DNA of 57,294 nt from an uncultured Alistipes sp. (GTDB lineage Bacteria; Bacteroidota; Bacteroidia; Bacteroidales; Rikenellaceae): the NCBI GenBank assembly GCA_910577475.1, contig CAJTLJ010000013.1, positions 1-57,294 on the forward strand, in the 5' to 3' direction. Below, one piece after another: positions 39,476-48,477 of the stretch. The first letter of the stretch is position 1. Every line of letters starts with the position of its first letter. Below the pieces are notes generated by a model. That model was given only the letters and a program-made list of their open reading frames with translations, had not been told where the DNA came from and searched no databases. The translations under genes were made by a program, and so were the position numbers.

Positions 39476-41170
39476 ATGAAACGAATCATCGAATGCGTAC
39501 CCAACTTCAGCGAGGGACGCGACCGCACGGTCATCGACCGAATCACCTCGGCCATCGAAGCCGTCGAGGGCGTCAAACTGCTCGACGTCGATCCGGGCGA
39601 GGCCACGAACCGCACCGTCGTAACTTTCGTCGGCGAACCCGAAGCGGTCGTCGAGGCCGCTTTCCGCGGCGTGAAGCAGGCGGCCGAGCTCATCGACATG
39701 CGCCGTCACAAGGGGGCCCACCCCCGCATGGGAGCTACCGACGTTTTGCCCCTGATTCCTATTGCGGGCATCACGCTGGAGGAGTGCGCCGCCCTGTCGC
39801 GCCGGCTGGCCGAGCGCATCGCCGACGAACTGCGGATCCCGACCTATTGTTACGAGGCGGCCGCCTTCACCCCCGAGCGCCGGAATCTGGCCGTATGCCG
39901 CAAGGGCGAGTACGAGGCGCTGCCCGAGAAGCTGGCCCACGAGGCTTCGGCGCCCGATTTCGGCGCCCGGCCCTATGACGAAGGGGTGGCCCGCACGGGT
40001 GCCACCGCGGTCGGCGCCCGCGACTTCCTGATCGCCGTGAACTTCAACCTCAACACGACCTCCACCCGCCGCGCGAACGCCATTGCCTTCGACGTGCGCG
40101 AGAAGGGCCGGCCGATGCGCGAGGGGAATCCCATTACGGGCAAGATCGTAAAGGACGAGGCGGGCAATCCGGTGATGAAGCCCGGCACGCTGAAGGCCTG
40201 CAAGGCGATCGGATGGTACATCGACGAGTATCGGATCGCACAGGTGTCGATGAACCTGACCGACATCTCCACCACGCCGCTCCACGTCGCCTTCGACGAG
40301 GTGTGCCGCGCCGCACAGGCCCGAGGCCTTCGGGTGACCGGCACCGAGATCGTCGGACTGATCCCCAAGCGGGCGCTCGTCGAGGCGGGCCGCTATTTCC
40401 TGGAGAAGCAGCAGCGCTCGACGGGCATCGCCGAGGAGGAGATCGTCCGCATGGCCGTCAAGTCGATGGGGCTGGACGACCTGAAGCCGTTCCTGCCCGA
40501 GGAGAAGGTGGTCGAGTACCTGCTGGAGGCCGACCGAAAGAGCGGTCTGGTCGACATGACCTGCAAGGGCTTCGCCCACGAGACGGCCAGCGAATCGCCG
40601 GCTCCGGGCGGCGGCTCCATCTCGGCCTATATGGGGGCGCTGGGCGCCGCTCTGGGGACGATGGTGGCCAACCTCTCGTCGCACAAGGCGGGCTGGGACG
40701 AGCGCTGGAAGGAGTTCTCCGACTGGGCCGACAAGGGACAGGAGCTGATGGCCGAGCTGCTTCGTCTGGTGGACGAGGATACGGAGGCCTTCAACCGCAT
40801 CATGGCCGTCTTCTCGATGCCGAAGGCGACCGACGAGGAGAAGGCGGCCCGCAGCGCCGCCTTGCAGGAGGCTACGCTCTATGCGACGCAGGTGCCGCTC
40901 AAGACCATCCGTGCCGCTTATGCCGCCTTCCCGCTCGTGCGCGCCATGGCCGAGGAGGGCAATCCCAACTCGGTGTCGGACGCCGGCGTGGGCGCGCTGG
41001 CTATCCGCAGCGCCGTGATGGGTGCCGCGCTCAACGTGAAGATCAACGCGGCCGGGCTGAAGGACCGGGCTGCGGCCGATGAGCTGGTCGGCGAGGCCGA
41101 AAGGCTCGTGGCCGAGAGCCAGCGCGAGGAGAGCGAGATACTGGCTATCGTGGAGCGCAAAATCAACTGA
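39476..41170 (+). CDS. ftcD: Bifunctional glutamate formiminotransferase / formiminotetrahydrofolate cyclodeaminase
   Basis: The 564-residue fusion moves the formimino group of N-formimino-glutamate to tetrahydrofolate, then removes ammonia to give methenyl-THF. Residues 1 to about 325 are the formiminotransferase (ECVPNFSEGRD, RMGATDVLPLIPI, GARDFLIAVNFNLNT), and about 355-564 the cyclodeaminase (SPAPGGGSISAYMGALGAALGTMVANLS). The animal enzyme has the same fusion; many bacteria split it. ATG at 39476 begins MKRIIECVPNFSEG, the usual start. It is the first gene of the histidine utilisation operon, 21 nt before hutU. Confidence 0.95.
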   Translation: MKRIIECVPNFSEGRDRTVIDRITSAIEAVEGVKLLDVDPGEATNRTVVTFVGEPEAVVEAAFRGVKQAAELIDMRRHKGAHPRMGATDVLPLIPIAGITLEECAALSRRLAERIADELRIPTYCYEAAAFTPERRNLAVCRKGEYEALPEKLAHEASAPDFGARPYDEGVARTGATAVGARDFLIAVNFNLNTTSTRRANAIAFDVREKGRPMREGNPITGKIVKDEAGNPVMKPGTLKACKAIGWYIDEYRIAQVSMNLTDISTTPLHVAFDEVCRAAQARGLRVTGTEIVGLIPKRALVEAGRYFLEKQQRSTGIAEEEIVRMAVKSMGLDDLKPFLPEEKVVEYLLEADRKSGLVDMTCKGFAHETASESPAPGGGSISAYMGALGAALGTMVANLSSHKAGWDERWKEFSDWADKGQELMAELLRLVDEDTEAFNRIMAVFSMPKATDEEKAARSAALQEATLYATQVPLKTIRAAYAAFPLVRAMAEEGNPNSVSDAGVGALAIRSAVMGAALNVKINAAGLKDRAAADELVGEAERLVAESQREESEILAIVERKIN

Positions 41171-41191
41171 TAACAAATATAATAAGCATAT

Positions 41192-43216
41192 ATGACCCTT
41201 ACCGAGTTTCAGAATCAGATACGGGCCGGTATCCCCGAGAGGCTGCCCGCCCCCAAGGCCTATGATCCGGCCGTGAACCACGCGCCGCGCCGCAAGGAGA
41301 TCCTCTCCGCCGAGGAGCGGGTGCTCGCCCTGCGCAACGCCCTGCGCTATTTTCCGGAGAACCTCCATGCCGAACTGGCCCGCGAATTCGCCGACGAGCT
41401 GCACCGCTACGGCCGCATCTACATGTACCGGCTGCGCCCCGACTATGCGATGCACGCCCGTCCGATCGACGACTATCCCCACCGTTCGCGTCAGGCGGCG
41501 GCCATCATGATGATGATCCAGAACAACCTCGACCCGGCCGTGGCGCAGCACCCCCACGAACTGATTACCTACGGCGGCAACGGTGCCGTATTCCAGAACT
41601 GGGCGCAGTACCTGCTGACGATGCGCTACCTCTCGGAGATGACCGACGAGCAGACGCTGGTGATGTATTCGGGCCACCCGATGGGGCTCTTCCCCTCGCA
41701 TCCCGATGCTCCGCGCGTGATCGTGACGAACGGCATGGTGATCCCCAACTACTCGAAGCCCGACGACTGGGAGCGCTTCAACGCGCTGGGCGTATCGCAA
41801 TACGGACAGATGACCGCCGGCTCCTATATGTATATAGGTCCGCAGGGCATCGTCCACGGAACCACCATCACCGTGCTGAACGCCGCCCGCAAGCGACTCG
41901 CAGCGGGCGAGAAGGATATCCGCGGCATGCTCTTCGTGTCGTCCGGTCTGGGCGGCATGTCGGGCGCCCAGCCGAAGGCCGGCGTGATCTCGGGCGTGGT
42001 GAGCGTCATCTCGGAGATCAACCCCAAGGCGGTCGAGAAGCGCCATTCGCAGGGATGGGTCGACGAGGTATATACCTCGCTCGACGAGCTGCTGCCCCGC
42101 ATCGCCCGCGCCCGTGCCGCCAAAGAGGCCGTGTCGCTGGCCTACCAGGGCAACGCCGTCGACCTCTGGGAGCGGCTGGCCGCCGACGGAGTGGAGGTGG
42201 ACCTGGGCTCCGACCAGACCTCGCTCCACAACCCCTGGGCGGGCGGCTATTACCCCGCCGGGCTCAGCTACGAGGAGTCGAACCGCATGATGGCCGACGA
42301 TCCCGAGGAGTTCCGCAAGCGGGTGCAGGAGTCCCTGCGCCGGCAGGCGGCCGCCATCAACACCCTGAGCGATAGGGGCATGTATTTCTTCGACTACGGC
42401 AATGCCTTCCTGCTGGAGGCCTCGCGCGCCGGTGCCGACATCGTGCGTCCCGACGGGCGGTTCCGCTACCCCTCCTACGTGCAGGATATCATGGGCCCTA
42501 TGTTCTTCGACTACGGGTTCGGACCGTTCCGCTGGGTCTGCACCTCGTGCGATCCGGAGGATCTGGCCGTCACCGACCGGCTGGCCGCCGAAGTGCTGGA
42601 GGAGATCCGCCGCACGGCTCCGGACGAAATCGCCGGACAGCTTGACGACAACATCCACTGGATTCGCGAGGCGGCCCGCAACAAGCTCGTCGTGGGTTCG
42701 CAGGCCCGCATCCTCTATGCCGACTGCGAGGGCCGCACCAAAATCGCGCTGGCCTTCAACGAGGCGGTGAAGCGCGGCGAGCTGAAGGCACCCGTGGTGC
42801 TCGGCCGCGACCATCACGACGTGTCGGGCACCGACTCGCCCTATCGCGAGACCTCGAACATCTACGACGGCTCCTCCTTTACGGCGGACATGGCCGTGCA
42901 TAACGTCATCGGCGATTCGTTCCGCGGCGCCACGTGGGTCTCGATCCACAACGGCGGCGGCGTAGGCTGGGGCGAGGTGATCAACGGCGGCTTCGGCATG
43001 GTGGTCGACGGCTCCGACGAGTCGGCGCGCCACATCCGCGAGATGCTGCTCTGGGACGTGAACAACGGCATCGCCCGCCGCAGCTGGGCCCGCAACGAGG
43101 GTGCCATCTTCTCCATCCGCCGCGAGATGGAGCGCACCCCGGGCCTGAAGGTCACGCTGCCCAACCTGGCCGACGAGGAGATGATCCGCGCCGTCCTGAA
43201 AGAAGAGAATCGTTAA
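41192..43216 (+). CDS. hutU: Urocanate hydratase
   Basis: HutU adds water to urocanate to give imidazolone propionate using tightly bound NAD+. The 674-residue protein belongs to the long form of the family found in Bacteroidota and animals (the proteobacterial enzyme is about 555). Recognisable blocks are GGNGAVFQNWAQYLLTMRYL, YSGHPMGLFPSHPDAPRVIVTNGM, GSYMYIGPQGIVHGTTITVLNA, SSGLGGMSGAQPKA and GRDHHDVSGTDSPYRETSNIYDGSSF. It follows ftcD and precedes hutH by 23 nt in one operon. Confidence 0.96.
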   Translation: MTLTEFQNQIRAGIPERLPAPKAYDPAVNHAPRRKEILSAEERVLALRNALRYFPENLHAELAREFADELHRYGRIYMYRLRPDYAMHARPIDDYPHRSRQAAAIMMMIQNNLDPAVAQHPHELITYGGNGAVFQNWAQYLLTMRYLSEMTDEQTLVMYSGHPMGLFPSHPDAPRVIVTNGMVIPNYSKPDDWERFNALGVSQYGQMTAGSYMYIGPQGIVHGTTITVLNAARKRLAAGEKDIRGMLFVSSGLGGMSGAQPKAGVISGVVSVISEINPKAVEKRHSQGWVDEVYTSLDELLPRIARARAAKEAVSLAYQGNAVDLWERLAADGVEVDLGSDQTSLHNPWAGGYYPAGLSYEESNRMMADDPEEFRKRVQESLRRQAAAINTLSDRGMYFFDYGNAFLLEASRAGADIVRPDGRFRYPSYVQDIMGPMFFDYGFGPFRWVCTSCDPEDLAVTDRLAAEVLEEIRRTAPDEIAGQLDDNIHWIREAARNKLVVGSQARILYADCEGRTKIALAFNEAVKRGELKAPVVLGRDHHDVSGTDSPYRETSNIYDGSSFTADMAVHNVIGDSFRGATWVSIHNGGGVGWGEVINGGFGMVVDGSDESARHIREMLLWDVNNGIARRSWARNEGAIFSIRREMERTPGLKVTLPNLADEEMIRAVLKEENR

Positions 43217-43239
43217 CCCGAAAAAGAACCGAAACAGAT

Positions 43240-44727
43240 ATGAATCACGAAATCAGTTCCGCCCACCTCTCCGTCGACCGTGTCGAGGAGATTCTGAACC
43301 GACACTACACCCTTTCGCTGAGCGACGACGCCCGTGCGCGCATCGTCCGCTGCCGCGAGTATCTCGACCGGAAGATGGAGACCCGCAAGGAGCCCATCTA
43401 CGGTGTTACGACCGGTTTCGGCTCGCTCTGCAATATCTCCGTGGAGCCCGACCAGCTAGCCCAGCTGCAGAAGAACCTGATGATGTCCCACGCCTGCGGC
43501 ACCGGCGAGCGCGTCCCGAACGAGATCGTCCGGCTGATGCTGCTCTTCAAGATCCAGTCGCTCTCCTACGGCCACTCGGGCGTTCAGCTCTGCACCGTCG
43601 AGCGTCTGGCCGATTTCTTCAACGCCGATATCCTCCCCGTCGTCTATCAGCAGGGGTCGCTGGGCGCCTCGGGCGACCTGGCACCGCTGGCACACCTGTG
43701 CCTGCCGCTGCTCGGTCTGGGCGAGGTGGAGTACGAAGGGAAGGTCGTTCCCGCTGCCGAGATGCTGGAGGCGAAGGGGTGGAGCCCCATTCAGCTCCAG
43801 TCGAAGGAGGGTCTGGCCCTGCTGAACGGCACGCAGTTCATGAGCGCCTACGGTGTCTGGTCGCTCATCCGGGCCCGGCGGCTGAGCCGCGCCGCCGACC
43901 GGATCGGCGCCGTGTCGCTGGAGGCTTTCGACGGCCGTGTGGAGCCGTTCGACCCCGCCGTGCACGAGGTGCGGGCCCATAACGGACAGATCGAAACCGC
44001 CTGCGTATTCCGCGAGCTGCTGAAGGGCAGCGAGCTGATCGCCCGTCCGAAGACGCACGTGCAGGATCCCTATTCGTTCCGCTGCATCCCGCAGGTTCAC
44101 GGTGCGTCGAAGGATACGATAGCCTACGCGGAGAGCGTGCTGACGACCGAGATCAACTCCGCGACCGACAACCCGACCATCATCCCCGACGAGGACAAGG
44201 TGATCTCGGCCGGCAACTTCCACGGACAGCCCATCGCGCTGGTTATGGATTTCCTGGCGATCGCCGTGGCCGAGTTGGGCAACATCTCCGAGCGCCGCAT
44301 CTATCAGCTGATCGCCGGCGAGCGTGGCCTGCCGAAGTTCCTGGTCGCCAAGCCCGGCCTGAACAGCGGTTTCATGATTCCGCAGTACACCGCCGCTTCG
44401 ATCGTCAGCCAGACGAAGGGGCTCTGCTGGCCCGCATCGTGCGACTCGATCCCCTCGTCGCAGGGGCAGGAGGACCATGTCAGCATGGGGTCCAACGCTG
44501 CGACGAAGCTCTACCGCGTCGTCTGCAACACCGAGCGCGTGTTGGCTATCGAGCTCTTCAACGCCGCGCAGGCACTCGATTTCCGTCGTCCGCTCCGCTC
44601 GTCGGAGGTGCTGGAAAGTCTGGTGGCCGAATACCGCAAGCGGGTTCCCTTCATCGATACCGACGAGGTGATGTATCCCCATATCTCCGCTTCGGTCGAA
44701 TTCGTCCGCGGATTATGGGCCTGCTGA
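43240..44727 (+). CDS. hutH: Histidine ammonia-lyase
   Basis: HutH deaminates histidine to urocanate, the first step of the pathway. The 495-residue protein has the MIO-forming Ala143-Ser144-Gly145 in GSLGASGDLAPLAH, the catalytic Tyr54 in EPIYGVTTGFGS, the NGTQ loop (LLNGTQFMSAYG) and QEDHVSMG of the lyase superfamily. Bacteria of this phylum may also carry tyrosine-specific paralogues, but the operon context fixes the substrate as histidine. It overlaps hutI by 13 nt. Confidence 0.96.
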   Translation: MNHEISSAHLSVDRVEEILNRHYTLSLSDDARARIVRCREYLDRKMETRKEPIYGVTTGFGSLCNISVEPDQLAQLQKNLMMSHACGTGERVPNEIVRLMLLFKIQSLSYGHSGVQLCTVERLADFFNADILPVVYQQGSLGASGDLAPLAHLCLPLLGLGEVEYEGKVVPAAEMLEAKGWSPIQLQSKEGLALLNGTQFMSAYGVWSLIRARRLSRAADRIGAVSLEAFDGRVEPFDPAVHEVRAHNGQIETACVFRELLKGSELIARPKTHVQDPYSFRCIPQVHGASKDTIAYAESVLTTEINSATDNPTIIPDEDKVISAGNFHGQPIALVMDFLAIAVAELGNISERRIYQLIAGERGLPKFLVAKPGLNSGFMIPQYTAASIVSQTKGLCWPASCDSIPSSQGQEDHVSMGSNAATKLYRVVCNTERVLAIELFNAAQALDFRRPLRSSEVLESLVAEYRKRVPFIDTDEVMYPHISASVEFVRGLWAC

Positions 44728-45944
44728 TCGAGAACATCGGCACGCTGGTCGGGCTGGCAGAACCGGGCGTCGACCGGCGCGAAGGGGCCGCCATGAAGGA
44801 GCTGCCCTGCCTGGAGGGGGCGTGGCTGCTGGTCGAGGAGGGGCGGATCGCCGACTTCGGCACGGGCGTCGCGCCCGTGGCCGATGAGCGGGCGGATGCC
44901 GGCGGCCGCTGGCTCTTCCCGTCGTTCTGCGACGCTCACACCCATCTGGTCTATGCCGGCAGCCGCGAGCAGGAGTTTCTGGACAAGATCAACGGCTTGA
45001 GTTACGAGGAGATCGCCCGCCGGGGCGGCGGCATTCTGAACTCCGCGGACCGGCTGCACGAGACCTCCGAAGAGGAGCTCTTCAGGCAGGCGATGGAGCG
45101 GATCGACGAGATCATCCGCATGGGTACGGGGTGCGTCGAGATCAAGAGCGGCTACGGGCTACGGCTCGAGGACGAACTGAAGATGCTGCGCGTCATCCGC
45201 CGCATCCGCCGAAGCTCGCCTATCGGCGTCAAGGCCACCTTTCTGGGGGCGCACGCCGTGGGCCGGGAGTATGCGGGCCGGCAGTCGGAGTATGTCGACC
45301 ACGTGTGCCGCGACATGATTCCGGCCGTGGCCCGGGAGGGGCTCGCGGAGTTCGTGGATGTCTTCTGCGACGAAGGGTTCTTCACAGTCGAGGAGACGGC
45401 GCGCATTCTCGAGGCGGGCCGCCGCCACGGACTTACGGCGAAGATCCATGCCAATGAACTGGCCGTGTCGGGAGGCGTGCAGGTGGGTGTCCGGTTCGGA
45501 GCCACCTCGGTCGACCATCTGGAGCGCACCACCGATGTCGAGATCGAGGCGCTGCGCGGTACGCGCACGATGCCTACGGGACTGCCCGGTGCCTCCTTCT
45601 TCCTCGGGATTCCCTATGCCCCCGTGCGCCGCATGATCGACGCCGGGCTGGGCGTGGCGCTGGCTACGGACTACAATCCGGGGTCGTCGCCCTCGGGCAA
45701 TATGCGGCTGGTGATGGCTATGGGCTGTATCCGCATGAAACTCACCCCGGCCGAGGCGCTGAACGCCACGACGCTCAACGGCGCCGCGGCCATGAATGCC
45801 TCCGACGAGTACGGCTCCATCACGCGCGGAAAGGCCGCCAGCTTCTTCCTGACGCGTCCGCTGCCTTCGCTGGCCTTCTTCCCCTATGCCTACCAGACCC
45901 CCCTGATCGAGCAGGTCTATTTGCGGGGCCGGCGGGTGGTGTAG
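44715..45944 (+). CDS. hutI: Imidazolonepropionase
   Basis: HutI hydrolyses imidazolone propionate to N-formimino-glutamate, the substrate of FtcD. The 409-residue amidohydrolase has metal ligands His75 and His77 in FCDAHTHLVYAGSR, AKIHANEL, SVDHLERTT and LATDYNPGSSPS, all family marks. The start ATG at 44715 lies inside hutH, overlapping by 13 nt, which suggests translational coupling. The set ftcD, hutU, hutH, hutI turns histidine into glutamate, ammonia and a one-carbon unit on THF. A terminator follows. Confidence 0.95.
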   Translation: MGLLIENIGTLVGLAEPGVDRREGAAMKELPCLEGAWLLVEEGRIADFGTGVAPVADERADAGGRWLFPSFCDAHTHLVYAGSREQEFLDKINGLSYEEIARRGGGILNSADRLHETSEEELFRQAMERIDEIIRMGTGCVEIKSGYGLRLEDELKMLRVIRRIRRSSPIGVKATFLGAHAVGREYAGRQSEYVDHVCRDMIPAVAREGLAEFVDVFCDEGFFTVEETARILEAGRRHGLTAKIHANELAVSGGVQVGVRFGATSVDHLERTTDVEIEALRGTRTMPTGLPGASFFLGIPYAPVRRMIDAGLGVALATDYNPGSSPSGNMRLVMAMGCIRMKLTPAEALNATTLNGAAAMNASDEYGSITRGKAASFFLTRPLPSLAFFPYAYQTPLIEQVYLRGRRVV

Positions 45945-45973
45945 GCCGGTTCCGGTTCTGCCGGCTGAATCAT

Positions 45974-46016
45974 TCCGAATTGTGCCTGATGACAGGTGCA
46001 ATTCGGATTTTTTTTG
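45974..46016 (+). terminator. hut operon terminator
   Basis: TCCGAATTGTGCCTG / CAGGTGCAATTCGGA (15 bp with two G-T pairs, 4-nt loop) followed by a run of T. Confidence 0.9.
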
Positions 46017-46026
46017 CCGCAGCGTG

Positions 46027-46056
46027 TTGCAGAATCAAAAATTTCCCCTATATTTG
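46027..46056 (+). promoter_or_regulatory. Predicted promoter of the SPFH operon
   Basis: TTG 46027-46029, 19-nt spacer, TATATTTG 46049-46056; 33 nt before the ATG. Confidence 0.6.
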
Positions 46057-46089
46057 TGATATCAAAACAATATCAAAAAACAATCGGAT

Positions 46090-47049
46090 ATGGAGAATCG
46101 GAATTTCGAGTATGCAGGTTGGAAAGCCAATGGTTTTCTGGCGCTGTTTCTGATGCTGGCCGGACTGGCCGCCAGTGTCGCGATCATCGTCATGGGCGCC
46201 TATGCGCTGGAGTGGAGTTCGCTCGCGGGCGGACTGGAGATCGGCCTGGGTGTCGTGGGCATCACGCTGTCGCTCATCTGTTGCGGCGGCTTCATCCTGC
46301 TGGAGCCCAACGAGGCGCGCGTCCTGCTCTTTTTCGGCAAGTACCGCGGTAATTTCCTCGATACGGGCTATTGGTGGGTCAATCCCTTCATGTCGGCCAA
46401 GAATATCTCGCTCCGGGCCCGCAACCTGAACGCCGAGCCCATCAAGGTGAACGACCGCACGGGCAATCCGGTGCTGATCGGTCTGGTGCTGGTGTGGAAA
46501 ATCAAGCGCGAAGAGATCTACAAGGCGGTCTTCGACATCGACGCTCCCGCCACGGCGGTCGGTGCCGGCGTATCGGCCAGCGACCGCATGCGCGTGCTGG
46601 AGAACTTCGTCGGCGTGCAGAGCGATGCGGCGCTGCGTCAGGTGGCCGGCTGCTACGCCTACGACAACAACAGCGGCGGCGAAGGGGAGCTCACGCTCCG
46701 TTCGAGCGGCGACGAGATCAACCGCCAGTTGGAGGAGAAACTCAACGAGCGGCTGGCTATGGCCGGTATCGAGGTCGTGGAGGCCCGGATCAACTACCTG
46801 GCCTATGCCCCCGAAATCGCTGCCGTGATGCTGCGCCGCCAGCAGGCCGACGCTATCATCTCGGCCCGCGAGAAGATCGTGGAGGGCGCCGTGTCGATGG
46901 TTAAGATGGCGATCGACAAGCTCTCGGACGAGGCGGTCGTCGAGCTCGACGAGGAGCGCAAGGCGGCGATGGTAAGCAATCTGCTGGTCGTGCTGTGCGG
47001 CGACGAGTCGGCCCAGCCCGTAGTGAACACCGGAACCCTGCACCATTAG
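46090..47049 (+). CDS. SPFH/band-7 domain membrane protein
   Basis: A 319-residue protein with two N-terminal helices (about 16-41 and 49-71: FLALFLMLAGLAASVAIIVMG; IGLGVVGITLSLICCGGFIL), followed by the SPFH domain (EPNEARVLLFFGKYRGNFLDTGYWWVNPF onward) and a helical tail (EIAAVMLRRQQADAIISAREKIVEGAVSMVKMAIDKL). SPFH proteins such as flotillins, stomatins and HflK/C build oligomeric membrane scaffolds. Specific role unknown. It heads a three-gene unit with an RHH protein 4 nt downstream and a small membrane protein. Confidence 0.9.
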   Translation: MENRNFEYAGWKANGFLALFLMLAGLAASVAIIVMGAYALEWSSLAGGLEIGLGVVGITLSLICCGGFILLEPNEARVLLFFGKYRGNFLDTGYWWVNPFMSAKNISLRARNLNAEPIKVNDRTGNPVLIGLVLVWKIKREEIYKAVFDIDAPATAVGAGVSASDRMRVLENFVGVQSDAALRQVAGCYAYDNNSGGEGELTLRSSGDEINRQLEEKLNERLAMAGIEVVEARINYLAYAPEIAAVMLRRQQADAIISAREKIVEGAVSMVKMAIDKLSDEAVVELDEERKAAMVSNLLVVLCGDESAQPVVNTGTLHH

Positions 47050-47053
47050 CATC

Positions 47054-47257
47054 ATGGCGAAGGAGGCGACGAAAAGTTTCGTTCTGCGCGTGGACGCCGA
47101 GACGATGGAGGCTGTGGAGCAGTGGGCGGCGGACGAGTTCCGCTCGACCAACGGCCAGTTGCAGTGGATCATCGCCGATGCGCTGCGACGCAGCGGCTGC
47201 CTGAAGCGCGCGAAAGCCAAACTGACGAAATCAGAGGAGAAGAGAGATGAAAACTAA
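47054..47257 (+). CDS. Arc-type ribbon-helix-helix protein
   Basis: A 67-residue protein with an RHH layout: beta strand SFVLRVD, helix A AETMEAVEQWAADEF, turn RSTNGQ, helix B LQWIIADALRRSG, then a very basic tail (KRAKAKLTKSEEKRDEN). The RVD-helix pattern with a polar turn matches Arc/MetJ-like DNA-binding dimers. It lies in the SPFH operon, not in a toxin-antitoxin pair: the downstream gene encodes a membrane protein rather than a toxin-like domain. It may be an autoregulator, or RHH fold used for protein contact. Overlaps the next gene by 11 nt. Confidence 0.82.
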   Translation: MAKEATKSFVLRVDAETMEAVEQWAADEFRSTNGQLQWIIADALRRSGCLKRAKAKLTKSEEKRDEN

Positions 47258-47744
47258 TTTTTTTCGAATGAAGCTGCTTGGTCTGTTCGAGGAGTGGTGC
47301 AAGTTGGCCGACGCCGACCGCAGGCGGAATTTCCTGCATAATTCGCTCTGGGTCGGATTGCTGCCGGCCGCGGCGGTGGGCTTCGGCGTTACGTTTCTGA
47401 TCGGACTGGCGGGAGGGGAGGACTCCTTGGAGCGGATCCTGCGCTACGCCTGCCTGAGCGGAGGACTCAACGCCTTCAGTTGGACGACCGGCATCTGGGC
47501 GGCTGTAGGTCCCGACGAGCCGGATACGGATGTCGAGCAGGTAAATAAGCTTCCGCAATGGGCGCGAATCCTGATCGGCGCGGGCGGTGTGTTGCTGCTG
47601 CTGGCCCTGATCGGCTATCCCGATTGGCAGCGATGGTACGATGGAGAACGGTCGCTTACGCTGACGATTGCCGCTCTGGTCACGAAGATTTCGTGCATCT
47701 TCTGCGTGGCGCTGCCCATCGCCCTGCAGTTGAGAAAGCGATAG
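47247..47744 (+). CDS. Hypothetical integral membrane protein
   Basis: Not recognised. 165 residues with three clear and one possible membrane helix: SLWVGLLPAAAVGFGVTFLIGLAG, a weaker one around YACLSGGLNAFSWTTGIWAAVG, ARILIGAGGVLLLLALIGY and TLTIAALVTKISCIFCVALPIAL. Between them is a short acidic loop (GPDEPDTDVEQVNK). No catalytic motif. Translation probably couples to the RHH gene, whose end it overlaps by 11 nt. It is the third member of the SPFH operon; by position it may be a partner of the SPFH scaffold. Confidence 0.7.
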   Translation: MKTNFFRMKLLGLFEEWCKLADADRRRNFLHNSLWVGLLPAAAVGFGVTFLIGLAGGEDSLERILRYACLSGGLNAFSWTTGIWAAVGPDEPDTDVEQVNKLPQWARILIGAGGVLLLLALIGYPDWQRWYDGERSLTLTIAALVTKISCIFCVALPIALQLRKR

Positions 47745-47769
47745 GGTATTATTTGCTTATGAATGAAGA

Positions 47770-47792
47770 AGAGGCGCCGACGAGGCGCCTCT
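47770..47792. terminator. Possible terminator between convergent units
   Basis: AGAGGCGCC / GGCGCCTCT 9-bp stem with a 5-nt loop, adjoining the Sir2 stop codon. T-runs are poor on both sides. Confidence 0.5.
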
Positions 47793-47793
47793 C

Positions 47794-48477
47794 TTATTGT
47801 AGCGTGCGGGCCAGCGAGGGCAGCCCCTCGGCTGCGCGGGCCTTTATGTGGGTCAGCGGATTGCGGATAGACCGGATGTCGGGTTTTCCCGGATCGACCA
47901 GATAGACCGGCACATCCGGACGCAGATAGCCGACCAGCGAGGCGGCAGGGTAGACCGCGAGCGACGTGCCGACCACTACGAACAGGTCGGCCCCGGCCGC
48001 GATGCGCGCAGCCGGCTCGAACATCGGCACCGATTCGCCGAAGAAGACGATATGGGGCCGCAGCAGCGCACCGTCCGGGGCCCGCGCGTCGAGCGGCTGC
48101 TCCCACCCCTCGATCGGGACGATCAGGTCGGGATTGCGCTCCGAACGCAGCTTCGTCAGTTCGCCGTGCAGGTGCAGCACGCGGCTCGATCCGGCCCGCT
48201 CGTGCAGGTCGTCGACATTTTGGGTGATGACCTGCACGTCGAAACGGGACTCCAGCTCCGCGATGGCGAGGTGGCCGGCGTTGGGTGCGCAGCCGAGGAG
48301 TTCGCGGCGGCGCATGTTGTAGAAGTCGATGACCTTCTTCCGGTCGCGGGCCAGCGCCTCGGGGGTGCAGACCTCCTCGATACGGTAATCGGCCCACAGC
48401 CCGTCGGCATCGCGAAAGGTGGCGAGCCCGCTGTCGGCGCTCATGCCGGCCCCGGTGAATACGACGAGCCTTTTCAT
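47794..48477 (-). CDS. Sir2-family NAD-dependent protein deacylase (CobB-like)
   Basis: A 227-residue sirtuin with GAGMSADSGLATFRD, TQNVDDLHERAGSS, the catalytic His in LHLHGEL, and the VVGTSLAVYPAASLVG cofactor loop. The zinc-binding cysteine quartet of canonical sirtuins is absent, as in other Bacteroidota members. Tyr53-Asn-Met-Arg56 in DFYNMRRREL fits the YxxR motif that lets SIRT5 and CobB accept acidic acyl groups (succinyl, malonyl). Its ATG overlaps the meaB stop (ATGA at 48474-48477), so it is translationally coupled to meaB. Desuccinylase activity is predicted, not shown. Confidence 0.9.
   Translation of the reverse strand: MKRLVVFTGAGMSADSGLATFRDADGLWADYRIEEVCTPEALARDRKKVIDFYNMRRRELLGCAPNAGHLAIAELESRFDVQVITQNVDDLHERAGSSRVLHLHGELTKLRSERNPDLIVPIEGWEQPLDARAPDGALLRPHIVFFGESVPMFEPAARIAAGADLFVVVGTSLAVYPAASLVGYLRPDVPVYLVDPGKPDIRSIRNPLTHIKARAAEGLPSLARTLQ

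Noticed and set aside
39248..43033. A 1261-codon open frame antisense to ftcD and hutU
   Set aside because: It is a by-product of GC-rich third positions. It has no domain pattern, is rich in His/Gly/Val/Asp typical of such shadows, and two well-supported enzymes lie on the other strand.
47054..47744. Toxin-antitoxin reading of the RHH gene and its downstream neighbour
   Set aside because: The downstream product is a multi-helix membrane protein without toxin features, and the pair sits in an SPFH operon.
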